A stretch of 64,000 nucleotides of DNA from Rhizomys pruinosus (GCA_009823505.1 VZQC01005585.1:172194-236193), one strand, 5' to 3'. Positions 34,757 to 46,351 are shown, counted from the first letter of the stretch. Notes: a model not told the origin generated them from the sequence alone. A program made the numbers and translations.

Positions 34757-35071
34757 AAAATAATGATGATGATTATGATAACAGTAGTCATTAACTTTTA
34801 TTTTGGCTAAAATCTTATTATTACCACCTTTCTGTAAGTTGATTTCCACTCTCAATATATCTTAAAACTAATGATTTGATTTTTAGATTTGGATAATAAA
34901 TAGTAAATACTTATTTCAAAATTGACTCACTAATGATAACTACTTTCTACACATATGGTTTATGAATATGTTTGTATTTACACAAATGTATCTATCCATA
35001 TCCAGATATATCCACAGGTAATGAATAGCTAAAATATGAATTAAAATTGTGCATGAATTTTTGATGCTTTG

Positions 35072-35468
35072 TGTTCTGGATAGCTTTAGTTGTCCACTTG
35101 ATACAAATGGATAGAGGGAGCCTCAATTGGGAAATCGCCTCTGTTGGGATGGCCTGTGGCCATGTTTGTGGGGCATTTTCTTGATTGTTGAGTGATGTGG
35201 AAGGGCCCAGTCCATTGTGTCTGGGGCCACCCGGGGCAGGTGGTCATGGATTGTATTGGGCACAGGCCAAAAGAGCAAGCCAGTAAGCAGTGTTCCTCCA
35301 TGTCCTGTGTTTTAGCTTCTACCTCCTTGTTCCTGACTTGAGTTCTTACCTTGGGCTCCTTCAGTGATGAAATGTAACACAGGAGCTGTAAGCCAAATAA
35401 ACCTCGTTCTCCCCAAGTTTGTATTGGTCAGAATATTTTGTCATAGTAATTGAAACCAAACTAGAACA
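35072..35468 (+). mobile_element. Solo LTR-type element with perfect TSD
   Basis: 397 bp, starts 'tgttctgg' and ends 'ctagaaca' (TG...CA), flanked by 'ctttg' (35067-35071, 35469-35473). It has 'aataaacc' near 35,396 as poly(A) signal. Same family as 9691-10066 in opposite orientation. No internal genes; a solo LTR left by recombination is the simplest reading. Confidence 0.84.
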
Positions 35469-35505
35469 CTTTGTTTCATGTATATATTTGTTATGTAGGT
35501 TTTGA

Positions 35506-35508
<3 letters not shown>

Positions 35509-35541
<33 letters not shown>
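35509..35541. repeat. (TTTA)n microsatellite
   Basis: About eight TTTA units next to the B1 tail complement. Confidence 0.93.
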
Positions 35542-35544
35542 TGT

Positions 35545-35700
35545 CTTTTTTTTTTTTTTTTTTAAGACAGGGTCTTCCTTTAGTCCCAGCTGGCCTGGAG
35601 CTCAGCTATATAGACCAAGATTGCCTTGAACTCGCAGAGTTCCACCTGTCTTTGCCTCTCAAGTGCTAGGATTAAAGGCGTGTGCTACCATGCCTGGCTA
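35545..35700 (-). mobile_element. B1 SINE, 'cctttagtccc' variant
   Basis: T run, 'aagacagggtcttccttta', 'gtcccagctggcctggagc', 'ggattaaaggcgtgtgctacc'. Confidence 0.93.
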
Positions 35701-35719
35701 GTATATTTATTTATGTGCA

Positions 35720-36005
35720 CATACTTGGAGTCAACCCTTTCTACCTGTGGCTTCCATATCTATAGATAAACTAACTTTGAATAAAAATATTAAAATATAC
35801 TACCTGTAGTGAATGTACAAATTTTCAACTTTATAATTATTCCCTAAACTACTCAAAGCTATGTTCTTTGCATTAAATAATAGGAGTAATATAGACAAGG
35901 TTTCAAGTAAAAGGGGGTTATACACAAATACTACACCGCTGTATGTTCAATACTAAAGCAAACATATGTTGGTACCCATGAGTTTCCTGGCACTTTTAGA
36001 ATCCC
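35720..36005 (-). mobile_element. MER2-like (Tigger) DNA transposon fossil
   Basis: Non-autonomous mariner-type relic. Landmarks fit the MER2 order as I remember it: 'gtcaaccctttctacctgtgg', 'ataattattccctaaact', 'ggttatacacaaatactacacc', 'ttttagaatccc'. No transposase remains. Orientation relative to the consensus is a judgement. Confidence 0.6.
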
Positions 36006-36902
36006 ATGTTGATACTGTGGAAAATGAATAGACAGAAAAAGTTGTGGTGTGATGTATACCACTTTTCCTTTCCTTTCATCTTCCCAACTCACTTTCCATA
36101 CTTTTAGTAATTTTGATTTCCTCCATCTTATAGTTCCACTCTACTTCGAGCCTATTTCTTGATAAGCTTTATTTGCTCCCACCCCCTGCATCTAATTGTG
36201 TCGCTGTAAAGAGACATATGTGAGAAATAGAAGAGGGCAAAACCTCTCTCTAGTACACTGACTGTCAGTGTAATCGGAAACTCTGAAATACAAAATCATC
36301 TACAGCTTTCACACAGTCAAGATTCTCTACAACTTTCCTACACAGCCTGTGGCATCTGAACCATCACCTAGAACCCTGCCAGAATTCTAGGCTTATTTCA
36401 AAATCTGGAGAATCTGATTATATGTGTTCTTTGCCAATGTTCTTTAGTGATTTCCTGGAATATTGAATTTTAGAATTATTGTTTCTAATGAATATGCTGC
36501 TTGAATTGCTTTTTCTTTGACTTCATTACAAAATATTACTTATCATTGCCACCATTAGAGTACAGGGAAGTAAAGCTTCCTCCTACTATCCTATTTTAAA
36601 GACAGAAGACATTAAAATTAAAATATGCAGAAATCATGCAACAAAGTATTCTTAATACAGATATACTACCAAAAGCCAAATTTTCTTCTGGTTAAGTAAA
36701 AATATATTTCTTCAAAATATTTTTAGTCCTTCTTTTGTTAGGACACTCAAATTATTGTTTACCATCTTATTCTGTTTTATATAGACTACTGACAAAATGA
36801 ATGCTATATAGACTACTGACTGTGATATTGCTGTATAAGTGATTTAAAAAAAACTGCAGCACCAATGATGTGATTGCTTGAGGGACATTTGTGATGACAT
36901 GA
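36006..36902. other. Low-copy DNA, no gene seen
   Basis: Contains a short direct repeat ('atatagactactgac' at about 36,780 and 36,807). Nothing else recognised. Confidence 0.45.
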
Positions 36903-37100
36903 GTTGTGTGTGTGTGTGTGTGCTGTTTCTGAAGGCGTGCTGCATTCACTTGAATGTGCAGTGCACACACCTGTTCATGTGCATGTAGAAGTCATGGCAA
37001 TTTTGTAGGTATCTTTCTTTATCATTCTCCACCTGAGTGTCTTGAGACAGGGTTTCTCACTAAACAAGAAGCTTGTCTTCTTGGCTAGGCAGTATTTCCA
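36903..37100 (-). mobile_element. B4-type SINE with (TG)n
   Basis: (TG)n at 36903-36923, then 'cttgagacagggtttctcac' and 'cttcttggctaggcag' as in antisense B4. Confidence 0.55.
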
Positions 37101-38044
37101 TTGAACTCTTGAAATAATCCACTTAATTTATGTAAAAGTCATAACCTGCCAGTGATACATTGTTAAACCATATCAATGTAGTTTCTTATCCTTTTCTCAG
37201 TAGGAAGTAGTCTAGACTCCTTGGAAAGCATAGAGACTACTTAATGATCGAAATTAAATATGAAGAAATATGTGCTGTAGTCTATGCAGAAATGACTGAA
37301 GCCCTTCTGTTCGTATATAGCCTTCTATAAACATGTACTGTTCTATGAATAACCATATTGTATACACTTATCAGGTGTATGAGTATCCACCTTGAAACAT
37401 TTCACTTCCAAAAATAATAGTTTTACCATTTCATTCATATTCCAAATAACTATATATTAAGTGAGAAAGAATTTCACTCATATAATTGTAAAGATGACAA
37501 CATTGTTTTGTTATTAAATCAGTACTAGTGAAATGCAGGCTTGTTCATTAAACATTGCTATAAATACATATTTTAAGTATATCAAAGAAATGGAGAAATT
37601 TGAGATAGAATTTAGCAGATTTATGAAAAATGATCTATGAAGCTACAGTTATGCTAATGCATCATATGGGATGCTAAATGCTGGGGGGAGGGGACATATA
37701 AGCTTAGTGCATAGATGAACGGCTTTCCACTAGGATTATGGAAATAAATTCTAATGAACAAATGGGTGTTTCACCAGCACGGACATTTCAAAGAGAATTG
37801 ATCATGTTGTAATGAGCTCATAGACTGTGAAGAAGCTTTCCTATGTTCAAACCTTGAAGACTACAAATTTATAAATATGCAAATTTTATATTCAAGTGAG
37901 AGACACTAAACATATAATCATGAAAAATCTAAATCCCATCCACATACTGTTGGAAAATCTACTCAGAGGACACACAGAGAAACTGTGCAGAGTATGACAG
38001 ACACTAAGCCAACTACCAAAGTTTAAGAGAACAAAGGGATCTTA
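37101..38044. other. AT-rich low-copy DNA, no gene seen
   Basis: No recognised repeat or exon. Confidence 0.45.
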
Positions 38045-39815
38045 TTTTCCTGGTACTTTGTGCGTTTGATACATCATTTCCCAGTCCAATTTAGACACAC
38101 TCCCTTTTCCATGCCCCCCTCCCCACCACAGTTTGTGCATTCTGCCATACATGTCTTTCATCTTTTCTCAGTCTTTTTAAAGTTTTACTCTGCAGAGGTT
38201 TATTGTTTGGGCAGAGGTTTATTGTCTGGGCAGAGGTTAATTGTTTCAGTCAGTTCTTTGATCCAGTTTTTTTGTCATTGTTGTTCTCTCCTATTTGTAT
38301 TATTCCAAAGTATGCATATATATACATCATATATATATATAATGACCTTTGAAAATGAACTGTATTCTAATTCCAAAATATGTTTAGGAGTTCATATTTT
38401 TCCATTTAATTTTATATTATTCTAATGTATGAATACATACCCTCCATACATATACCAGAATTACAAAGCCTGAAAATAAGTGGTCAGTTAATTCTAGAGC
38501 CCGTTAAAGGATTCACATTATAATAGCATAGTTGCCTTCAGATAAAAAGAAATATAACATTAACTTTGTTCAGCTTGCCATTCAACTAGGGATTTGGTGC
38601 TAGCATCCACAAATGAGGGATACCATTTATCGTTTTTTTTTGGGGGGGGGACTGTGCTACTTCACTTAGAATAATGGCTTCTAGTTCCATCCATTTACCT
38701 GCAAAGTTCATGATGTCATCATTCTTTACTGCTGCATAGAATTCCATTGTGTATATGTACCACATTTTCTCTTCTCATATGTTGAGGGACACTTGGGTTG
38801 CTTCTAGCTCTTTGCTATTGTGAAGAGAGCTGCAATAAACATAGATGTGCATGTATCTCTGTCTTGTGGGCATAAACCCAGGAGTGGTATGACTGGGTCA
38901 GGTGGTAGGCTAATTTTCAGTTTCTTGAGAGTTCTCCACACTGCTTTCCATAGGGGTTCCATGAGTTTGCATTCCCACCAGCAGTGGATGAGTGTTCCCC
39001 TTCCCCCACACCCTCTCCAGCATTTGGTATCCTTTGTTTTCTGGATCATAGCTAGTCTTACTGGAGTAAGATGAACTCTTAAGGTGGTTTTAATTGCATT
39101 TCCTTAATTATTAGTGATGTTGAACACTTTTTTAAGATGCTTCTCAGCCATCTTTACTTCTTCATTTGTGAAGTGTCTGTTCAGCTCTTTACTCCAGCTT
39201 TTAAGTAGGTCATTTGTTTTCTTCCTCCTTTGTTTTTTGAGTAGCTTATACACTTTGGATGTTAATGCTCTGTCAGAGGTATCACTGGTGAAGGTTTCCT
39301 CTCATTCTGTGGGTTTTCTCTTCACTTCTTTGATTGTTTCTTTTGCTGTATGGAAGTTCTGCAGTTTAAAAAGTCCCATTTGTCAATTGTTGACCTTATT
39401 GTTTGCGCAGCTGCTGTCTGATTTAGAAATCTTTTCCTACGCCTATGTGTTGTAGCTTACTGCCAACGTTTTCTTCTATCATTTTCAGAGTTTTGGGTTT
39501 CACAGTGAGGTCTTTGATCCATTTGGAGTTGCTTTTTGTACATGGTGAGAGGTAGTTTAGTTTTATTCTTCTACAAATGGTGATCCAGTTATGCTACTAC
39601 CATTTGCTGAAGATGCTGTCTTTCTTCCACTGAGCCTTTTTGGCCCCTTTGTCAAAGATAAGGTGGCTGAAATTAGATGTGTTCAGGTTTGAAACCTCAA
39701 TTTTGTTCCATTGTTCTATAGGCCTGTTTTTGTGTCAATATCAGGCTGTTTTTATGGCTATAGCCTTGTAATATAGTTTGAAGTCTGGTATGGCAATCCC
39801 CCCCGTATTGCTCTT
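38045..39815 (-). mobile_element. 5'-truncated L1, antisense
   Basis: 3'UTR with C-rich tract (38114-38126) and a 3 x 19-bp repeat, then ORF2 C-terminus from about 38,630 and upstream ORF2 to about 39,815. Minus-strand pieces show '[20 protein letters not shown]' and 'MFIAALFTIAKS', the conserved ORF2 tail. Frameshifted throughout. Confidence 0.92.
38192..38248. repeat. Three 19-bp tandem units in L1 3'UTR
   Basis: 'gcagaggtttattgtttgg' at 38192, again at 38211 with one change, and at 38230 with a few changes. The equivalent site at 47,225-47,245 has one unit. Confidence 0.92.
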
Positions 39816-39821
39816 TGTTTT

Positions 39822-39893
39822 TCTCAATGGTGGGGATTGAAACCTAGGGCTTTACCTATGTCAGTCAAGTGCTCACTGCCATTAAGCTGCAGA
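39822..39893 (-). mobile_element. ID SINE
   Basis: Antisense ID: 'ggtggggattgaaacctagggc', 'caagtgctcactgccattaagctg'. Derived from a tRNA-Ala/BC1-like gene; diverged. Confidence 0.7.
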
Positions 39894-39989
39894 CAATTTT
39901 TATGATGAAAAAATATAAAGATTATGTCCATTTAGAGAAAATGATCCATAGGCTGAAAGTTTCTTGTTTCAAGAGTATATAAAAATCAG

Positions 39990-40183
39990 GCTGGGCATGG
40001 TGATGCACACTTTTAATCCTAGCACTTGGGAGGCAGAGGCAGAGGCAGAGGCAGAGACAGAGGCAGAGGCAGAGGCAGAGGTAGAGGCAGAGGCAGGCAG
40101 ATCTTTGTGAGGTCAAGGCCAGCCTGGTCTACATAGCAAGCTCCAGGAAAGCTGGAGCTACACGGAGACCCTGTTTCCAAAAG

Positions 40184-40218
<35 letters not shown>
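39990..40218 (+). mobile_element. B1 SINE with internal GGCAGA expansion
   Basis: Complete B1 ('ggctgggcatggtgatgcac' to 'agaccctgtttcc') followed by an A run of about 35. Between 'cttgggaggcaga' and 'ggcaggcagatc' the GGCAGA motif is repeated about ten to eleven times (40032-40098). Flanks share 'aagagtat' (39971, 40230). Confidence 0.95.
40032..40098. repeat. (GGCAGA)n hexamer expansion
   Basis: About eleven hexamers with two single-base variants (GACAGA, GGTAGA), arising from the GGAGGCAGAGGCAGG site inside B1. Confidence 0.95.
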
Positions 40219-40220
<2 letters not shown>

Positions 40221-40239
40221 ACCACAAAAAAGAGTATGT

Positions 40240-40555
40240 ATGAATATAATGGTAAAGAGTTGACTTTAAAGATAACTGGATGTTATCATTCCTTAATTTT
40301 AATATAGAAACTAATGCAATAGTGTGTAAGAATATTTTTAACCAACAGAAATAAAACATGCATAGTGGTCTAATAATGCCAATTAAAAGACTGATTAGTA
40401 TCCAGCCTTTTGTTATATCTAACAAGGTGATCAGTTTTCTAAATTATAGCAATGAAGAGTTGAAATAGCCAAAGATATGAAAATATGCTTACAAAATGAA
40501 AGTTAGGGTAATGATTCTTGTCAAAATTCATTAATATCATTCATGAGTTCCATAT
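40240..40555. other. AT-rich low-copy DNA, no gene seen
   Basis: Nothing recognised. Confidence 0.45.
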
Positions 40556-40711
40556 CCTTTTTTTGTTGTTTTTTTGAGACAGGGTCTCCCTTTAGTCCCA
40601 GATGACCTGGAGCTCACTCTGTAGGCCAGGCTAGCCTTGAACTAACAGAGATCCAACTGCCTCTGCCTCCAGAGTACTAGGATTAATGGTGTGTACCACC
40701 ACGCTTGGCAA
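40556..40711 (-). mobile_element. B1 SINE, 'cctttagtccc' variant
   Basis: 'gagacagggtctccctttag', 'gtaggccaggctagccttg', 'gtgtgtaccaccacgcttgg'. Confidence 0.93.
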
Positions 40712-42061
40712 ATTCCACACTCTTAATCCAAAAGGAGCTTAAATAATAATGGGGATTTCATTGCTGACAGAATGGGGTGGGTCAAGGCCAATGCCAAACA
40801 AAGCTTTACCAAAGCAGTGGTTCTATGTCTTTGTATTTCTCACATCTTCATGTATGCGGGTTGTCCTTTGTCCCCAGGATGAGGGCACCATGGTCTCCTG
40901 GGTCTATGACTTTCCTTATTCACATCTAAAAAGTGAGTAAAATCAGTGAGGAGTTTTGAGCAAACTTTAATGGGGACAAATAAGGTGCATGACTTCTCCT
41001 AAAGCAATGACAGCAGCAAGATGATGGGCTCAATATCATCAAACATCAAAAGTATGTATGACACACTGAATGGGATTTCAAAGGTGGATGGGAAGAGAAG
41101 ACAGTCACTACACTAAATGCACATCCCTATCTTATTAATATTCATCAATTACAAAAGTTACACATCTCCATGCATGAAAATAGTGCATAAGAGATGCAGC
41201 CTTTAAATCTGATAATTACTTATTAATATGAAATGTGATAATCCATTAAAATGAACTAAAAATCCTGCTGGGCTTTATAATTTCTTCTGTAGTATGAGTA
41301 AAATAAATATTGTTACATTACAAAAAATATCTCTCAACCATTGTTCCTTTAAAGTGGTTAGAATTTTAAAGCTTCATATATACATTTTTTCTAAAAATAT
41401 TTTAAAGCATCTCAACTGGGAAAGTAATTTCATGCTTACTTTTTAAAGATTCTATTCAAAGAACTCATTAAAATCATTCATTTAAATAAACTCGTGTATG
41501 TTCATTATACTATGTCCTTTGGGAGGGGAAAAAAGTATAAACTGCTGCCAGAAGCAAAGAAGGGAACAAATGTTAAATGTAAAAGGTTAGTCCTTCATTA
41601 AAATTGTTTAAATAATCATCAACTCCCCCCTGTACCCTTAAAAACTATTCCTGTGAGCATTTATACGCACCTAGGCGTTAACACTGGGACCATTTCAATT
41701 TTTGCTTTTAGTTCTGAGTCCACAGAAGGAACACAATAGGTATAGAAATGTTCATAGAAATTTGGACCAGAATCTTAAGATTTGAAGTATATTCGAAGGA
41801 GGATTTTGCTTAAAATCTCTTGTCTGCTGTACATATGTAATGCTTATTATTTTACTATTAATTTTTGATAACTCTATGAAGAGTTATTGATGAGGGAGAC
41901 AAATAATTTAAGGTGACTTTATTTGTGTGTTAGAATGTTATTTTCCTGTGGTACATCTTTGACTGTTACTTCTTATCTAAGTGTGGAAATGGCTATAATT
42001 TTATCTGTTCTTAAGTAGGTCTTAGATGGCACATATTTTAAGCTAGCTTTCATATAGTATA
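40712..42061. other. 1.3 kb low-copy AT-rich DNA, no gene seen
   Basis: 40,740-40,940 is locally GC-richer with a 63-residue frame lacking features. Nothing else recognised. Confidence 0.45.
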
Positions 42062-42313
42062 TTTTTTTTTTTTGAAAATTTTTTTTTTTTATTTTATTTC
42101 TGTATGTGTAGGAATGTACTGTCCGCATGCAGGTCTGTGCACCCGTGTCGTGCAAGGCCGCGGAGGTCAGAAGAGGGTGTCGGATTCCCCTGGAACTGGA
42201 GTTCTCCTGGAATTGGAGTTTCAGACGGTTCTCGGCCGCCATGTGGGTGCTGGGGATCGAACCCAGGTCCTCTGCAAGAGCGGTCGGCACTCTTAACCGC
42301 TAGGCCATCTCTC
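42062..42313 (-). mobile_element. Young B2 SINE, duplication subfamily
   Basis: T-rich tail complement, then a CpG-rich body ('gtgtcgtgcaaggccgcgg') and the internal duplication. Sense pol III boxes 'tggcctagcggt' and 'ggttcgatcc' are intact. The extreme 5' end ('ggggctg') is missing; the copy joins directly to an older B2. Confidence 0.94.
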
Positions 42314-42530
42314 ATTTGTATGTGTGTGTCTGTGTCTGTGTATATGCTTTCTCTGCATTCATGTAAGTGTACCAATGTTGTGAACTAGCTACAGAGGACA
42401 GAAAAAGGCCTTGGATCCACTGGAATTGGAGTTAAGAATGATTGTTAGTCACCATGCAGATGCTGAGAATGGAAGCCAGAACCTCTGCAAGAGCAGTGAA
42501 TTTTCTGAACTGCTGAGCCTCTCTGTAGCC
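42314..42530 (-). mobile_element. Older B2 SINE, same orientation
   Basis: 'ttctctgcattcatgtaagtgtacc', 'gagttaagaatgattgttag', 'aacctctgcaagagcag'. Diverged; adjoins the young B2 head to tail. Confidence 0.75.
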
Positions 42531-42944
42531 ACATGTAGATTTTAAAGGCTCTATTTTTCACACAACTGAATTTATTTCATGGTTGTAGTTTTCCCTTTTG
42601 TGTGTTTATGGTATAACTTGGATGAAAAAATCATTTGACAGTTGTACTGAGTATCTGCTGCTTCCCTAGTTTTTCTTTACATATGGCCTGAGCTATTCTC
42701 ATTTCTAGACTATATTCTCTGAGAGAACATGTATTTGTGTATTCTCAGTGAGTGTTTATGCACTTAAGAGACAGTGATAGGAACAAATGTAAAGACATTG
42801 GGATCTTGTGTAGAAAAACAAGCCAAAGAAAAATGTTAATGGTCCTAAATAAATTCAGTGATTCTAATAAAGTCTTGATAATGTTTTCCTTTGACAGTTT
42901 GGAAAACTGATTCAGAAGTTTTTCTTTTCTTTTTCTTTCTTTTA
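42531..42944. other. Low-copy DNA, no gene seen
   Basis: Nothing recognised; T-rich right end leads into the SINE cluster. Confidence 0.45.
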
Positions 42945-43161
42945 CATTTTATTTTATTTTATTTCATGTATATGAATGCACTGCTTGCATGTCTGTAAGT
43001 GCAACTATGTAACACAGTGGTCATGGAGGTAAGAAGAGAGCGTAGGATCCACTGGAACTAGTTATTAATGGTTGTTAGCTGGCAAGTGGGAGCTGGGAAT
43101 CAAACCCAGGTCCTCTGTAAGAGCAGCCAGTGATCTTAACCACTAAGCCATCTCTCCAGGC
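42945..43161 (-). mobile_element. B2 SINE
   Basis: TTTATTTTATTT tail complement, 'aatgcactgcttgcatgtc', 'caaacccaggtcctctgtaagagc', 'taagccatctctccagg'. Confidence 0.9.
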
Positions 43162-43195
43162 CTCTTTCTTTTGTTTCTTTCTTTCTTTATTTGTT

Positions 43196-43342
43196 TGTTT
43201 GTTTTTTAAGACAGGGTGTCCCTGTAGCCCCAGCTGCCCTGGAAATTGTATCTAGACCAGGCTAGCATCAGTCTCATAGTGATCTGCCTGCCTCTGCCTC
43301 TTGAATGCTGGGATTAAAATGCGTGCCATCATGTCTGGCTCC
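43196..43342 (-). mobile_element. B1 SINE
   Basis: 'aagacagggtgtccctgtag', 'gctagcatcagtctcatagtg', 'gctgggattaaaatgcgtgcc'. Second member of a same-strand SINE cluster. Confidence 0.9.
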
Positions 43343-43349
43343 GAGGTTC

Positions 43350-43500
43350 TTTTCTTTTATCTTTTTGAGACAAGGTCTCCCTTTAGTCCCAGCTGGCCTG
43401 GAACTCACTTCGTAGACCAGGCTAGCCTTGAACTCTCAGAGATCCACCTGCCTCTGCCTCCTGAGTGCTGGAATTAAGAGTATGTGCCACTACAACAGGC
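43350..43500 (-). mobile_element. B1 SINE, 'cctttagtccc' variant
   Basis: 'gagacaaggtctccctttag', 'cgtagaccaggctagccttg', 'gagtgctggaattaagag'. Third member of the cluster. The cluster flanks are similar ('agaagtttttctttt' at about 42,914; 'agaaagttcttctttta' at 43,503). Confidence 0.92.
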
Positions 43501-43684
43501 TTAGAAAGTTCTTCTTTTAAAATAAATATACTATTATATATAATACTAAAATACTGTCAGGCCTTAATAATGAAATTAGTATAGAAATAAAGAAGTGAAA
43601 ACAAACAGTTTACAAACAGAAGTAAATATGTATAAGAACTAAATTTATGGTAGAACTCATCTGAATTGTAAGTATAAGTTGCAT

Positions 43685-43965
43685 CCTCTTTATTTTACTG
43701 GTGGTGGGGAGGAGAAATGTTTTATAGCATCTTACACTTCCAAGTGACTGGTCGTCATTGAGGGAAGTCAGGGCGAGGACTCAATGAAGGAATCTGGAGA
43801 AGACATTTAAGTAGAGACCAGGGAGGAATGCTGCTTTCTGGTTTACTCAGCCATCTTTCTTATAAAGCCAGGCCCACCTCCTCAGGGCTGGCACTGTCCA
43901 CAGTGTGCTGAGTCCTTCTAGCTCAGTCATCAATTAAGAAAATGCCTCACAGATACGATATCATG
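43685..43965 (-). mobile_element. Degraded solo-LTR-type element
   Basis: Same order as 9691-10066: 'attgagggaagtcagggcgagg', 'gaggaatgctgctttctgg', 'caattaagaaaatgcctcacag'. The ends are decayed and no TSD is visible. Confidence 0.65.
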
Positions 43966-44262
43966 TGGGAATGACTTCTGCAATAAAGACATTCTGAACA
44001 AATGTCTTTTACCTAATCTTACCTTGCAACCAAGAAGTTCACCTTATCTTGTTTATAATGTAGGGAAGTTCACTAAGGGTTAAGCTGTTCTTGTAACCTA
44101 AATATAGTTTTAATTCCACATCATCCTTCCTTGCCATGAGCCTAAAATAATGTATGTGTAAGTGTGCATTTATTGTTACTATCAAAAGTGTTTATATCCT
44201 TTAAAATAAATACTGGATCCTGGAGATGTAGCTTAGCCGTAGAGCACTTGCATAGCAGGTTG

Positions 44263-44842
44263 GTGATGGTTTTAATGACAACGTTCTACAAATTAGATCA
44301 CCTGAGTAGGGAGCCTCAACTCCAGAACTGTCCTGACTTAACTGATATGGGAAGACCCACCCCAAATATGAGTGGTGTCTTCTGCTAGCAGCCTCGATAA
44401 AGGGGCATGGCAGAAGGAAGGGGATGCCTTTGCTTGCCTGCCCTTCCCACTGCTGCTGCGGCTGCTGTGGCTGCTGCGGCTGCTGTGGTTGCTACTGCCT
44501 TTGCTGACAATGGACCCAGTGTTTCCAGGGTTCTATCACTAACTGAGGACCAGAGAGGCTCTTTAGGAACCATTCAAGTTTTCAGAGCTAGATTGGTACT
44601 GCTGAGGTCTCATTCATTCCTGTGGACTAAGCAACTGCCAGGATAGGGCCTCTCTAGTGGAAGACAGCCACTGTGGGACTACTCCAGCTGCTGAGGCACC
44701 CAGCCAGCCTCCAGGACTCAGCGCTACTGGGTCTTCCGCCACTCAGATATGATTCAGCTGCTGTTACAATTTTGAGGTAAGCTGATAAACACACTATTTT
44801 AATATTTACATTCATTCTGTCAATTCTACTCCTCATACAACA
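44263..44842 (+). mobile_element. LTR-like rodent repeat inserted in the ID
   Basis: Starts near 'tggtgatggttttaatg' and has 'gagcctcaactccag', 'gggaagacccaccccaaat' and an end 'ttacattcattctgtcaattctac', as in rodent solo LTRs. It contains a CTG/CGG-rich imperfect repeat at 44447-44495. Family not assigned; TSD unclear. Confidence 0.5.
44447..44495. repeat. Imperfect (CTG/CGG)n tract
   Basis: Alternating GCTGCTGCGGCTGCTGTG units, about 18 bp each. The Ala-rich frame across it is not a gene. Confidence 0.85.
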
Positions 44843-44880
44843 TCCGAGGCCCTAGGTTCAAGTGCCAGTATTGAACAAAG

Positions 44881-45725
44881 TCAATGAAATGGTGACTTTA
44901 TAATAGGTAAAATAAATCTGGGGCAGGGTGAGAGCTAATGAAATATTAGAGTAGCCTGGGTGAGTCAAGAACTAAGGTGAACAAGGAGAGGAGCAAATCT
45001 GTTGAGATTATTTTTCCATGTCATATTCTTTCTTTGTGAATCTCTACCACTGAGTATTTAATATACTAGTAGTTTTACGTTTTAAAAAGGTTTAAACTGA
45101 TCTAAAACTCTTTTCTTGGACTATATGATACATCAAGGCAAGAAATGATTTTACTAATTGATTTTAGAATTTAGTAAGATGCTTAGTTCATTAGAGAATT
45201 CACCCAAAATTTTGCTGATTAAATGATAATTTACATAAAAATTTCCAATCCTGTAGGAGATAATTTCAAAAAATGAAAAGTTAGACATATAAGTGATTGG
45301 CTGGGCTCCTCTGGTACTAATAAGAAAATTTTTTAACTCAAATATTTTGGTTCATTAGAGCACAACATGGATTAATTACTTTTGATATCTCAGATTCCCT
45401 GCTCAGATACTCTCTTCTACAACCTTGCAATTTATGACCCCAGAAGTAAAAAAAAATTATTTCTTGGTGTAATTAGTTTTTTTCTGAAATGTACATTATA
45501 CTGATATCATATTTCTTTTCATGGTGGACATTTTTCAGTGGCTTCTCCAAAATCATTCTACAAAATGAAATACTGACCTATAAAATAAAATACATTATCA
45601 TAAAAGAAAGTAAAAAAAATTGTAAGAATCTATTTCTTCAGCAAAAGACTTTTAATTTATACAAACCCAACAAAATATCAAAATTCCACTTATAGTATAT
45701 TTGCCATACCTTGCCTACATTTACT
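44881..45725. other. AT-rich low-copy DNA, no gene seen
   Basis: Nothing recognised. Confidence 0.45.
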
Positions 45726-45729
45726 ACAA

Positions 45730-46018
45730 ATATTGTGAGATTATTATTTATAGGTGGGAATTGCAACATAATTAAATTTGTTGAGGCACAAAATTTGTAA
45801 CCCAATGATGAAATTTGTACCTTATAAGAGGGAGAGACCAGAGAATTTTGTTTTTCTCTCCATCAGAACCACAGTCAGAGGGTAGCAGGATGCAAGCCAG
45901 GAATATGGCCCTTGTCAGACACTGGGCTTATCTGGATTTTGACCTTGAGCTTCTTAGCATCCAGAACTATGAAAAAGAACTATTATTTGTACATATAATC
46001 TGCAATCTGCTGTAAATG
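45730..46018 (+). mobile_element. MST/MLT-like MaLR LTR, ancient
   Basis: Follows the mammal-wide MaLR LTR: 'ccttataagagggagagacc', 'agaaccacagtcagagggtagc', 'ccaggaatatggcccttgtc', 'catccagaactatgaaaaag'. The 66-residue frame over it is non-coding LTR. Confidence 0.7.
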
Positions 46019-46097
46019 CAAGTCATACTACTTATTTGTACTAGTTATTTGCCCGTACTTTCCTTTATCACTGCATATTAGTAAGAATGATCTTCTT

Positions 46098-46336
46098 TAA
46101 AAAAATTTTTTTATTTCTGTATGTGTATGAATGTACTGTCTGCATGCAGGTCTGTGCACCCATGTCGTGCAATGCCACGGAGGTCAGAAGAGGGTGTCGG
46201 ATTCCCCTGGAACTGGAGTTCTCCTGGATTTGGAGTTTCAGATGGTTCTCAGCCGCCATGTGGGTGCTGGGGATCGAACCCAAGTCCTCTGTAAGAGTGG
46301 TCAGCGCACTTAACCGCTAGGCCATCTCTCCAGCCC
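46098..46336 (-). mobile_element. Young B2 SINE with perfect 15-bp TSD
   Basis: Complete antisense B2 of the duplication subfamily flanked by 'aagaatgatcttctt' (46083-46097, 46337-46351), no mismatch. Sense pol III boxes 'tggcctagcggt' and 'ggttcgatcc' are intact. A recent insertion. Confidence 0.97.
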
Positions 46337-46351
46337 AAGAATGATCTTCTT

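Larger units (their letters stand above)
44214..44880 (+). mobile_element. ID SINE split by an insertion
   Basis: The left half (44214-44262: 'ggagatgtagcttagccgtagagcacttgc') and the right half (about 44843-44880: 'gaggccctaggttcaagtgcc') together give one ID element. The roughly 580 bp between them are foreign. Confidence 0.7.

Noticed and set aside
44407..44646. Ala-rich 79-residue frame and its antisense partner
   Set aside because: Comes from the CTG/CGG tract inside an LTR-like repeat.
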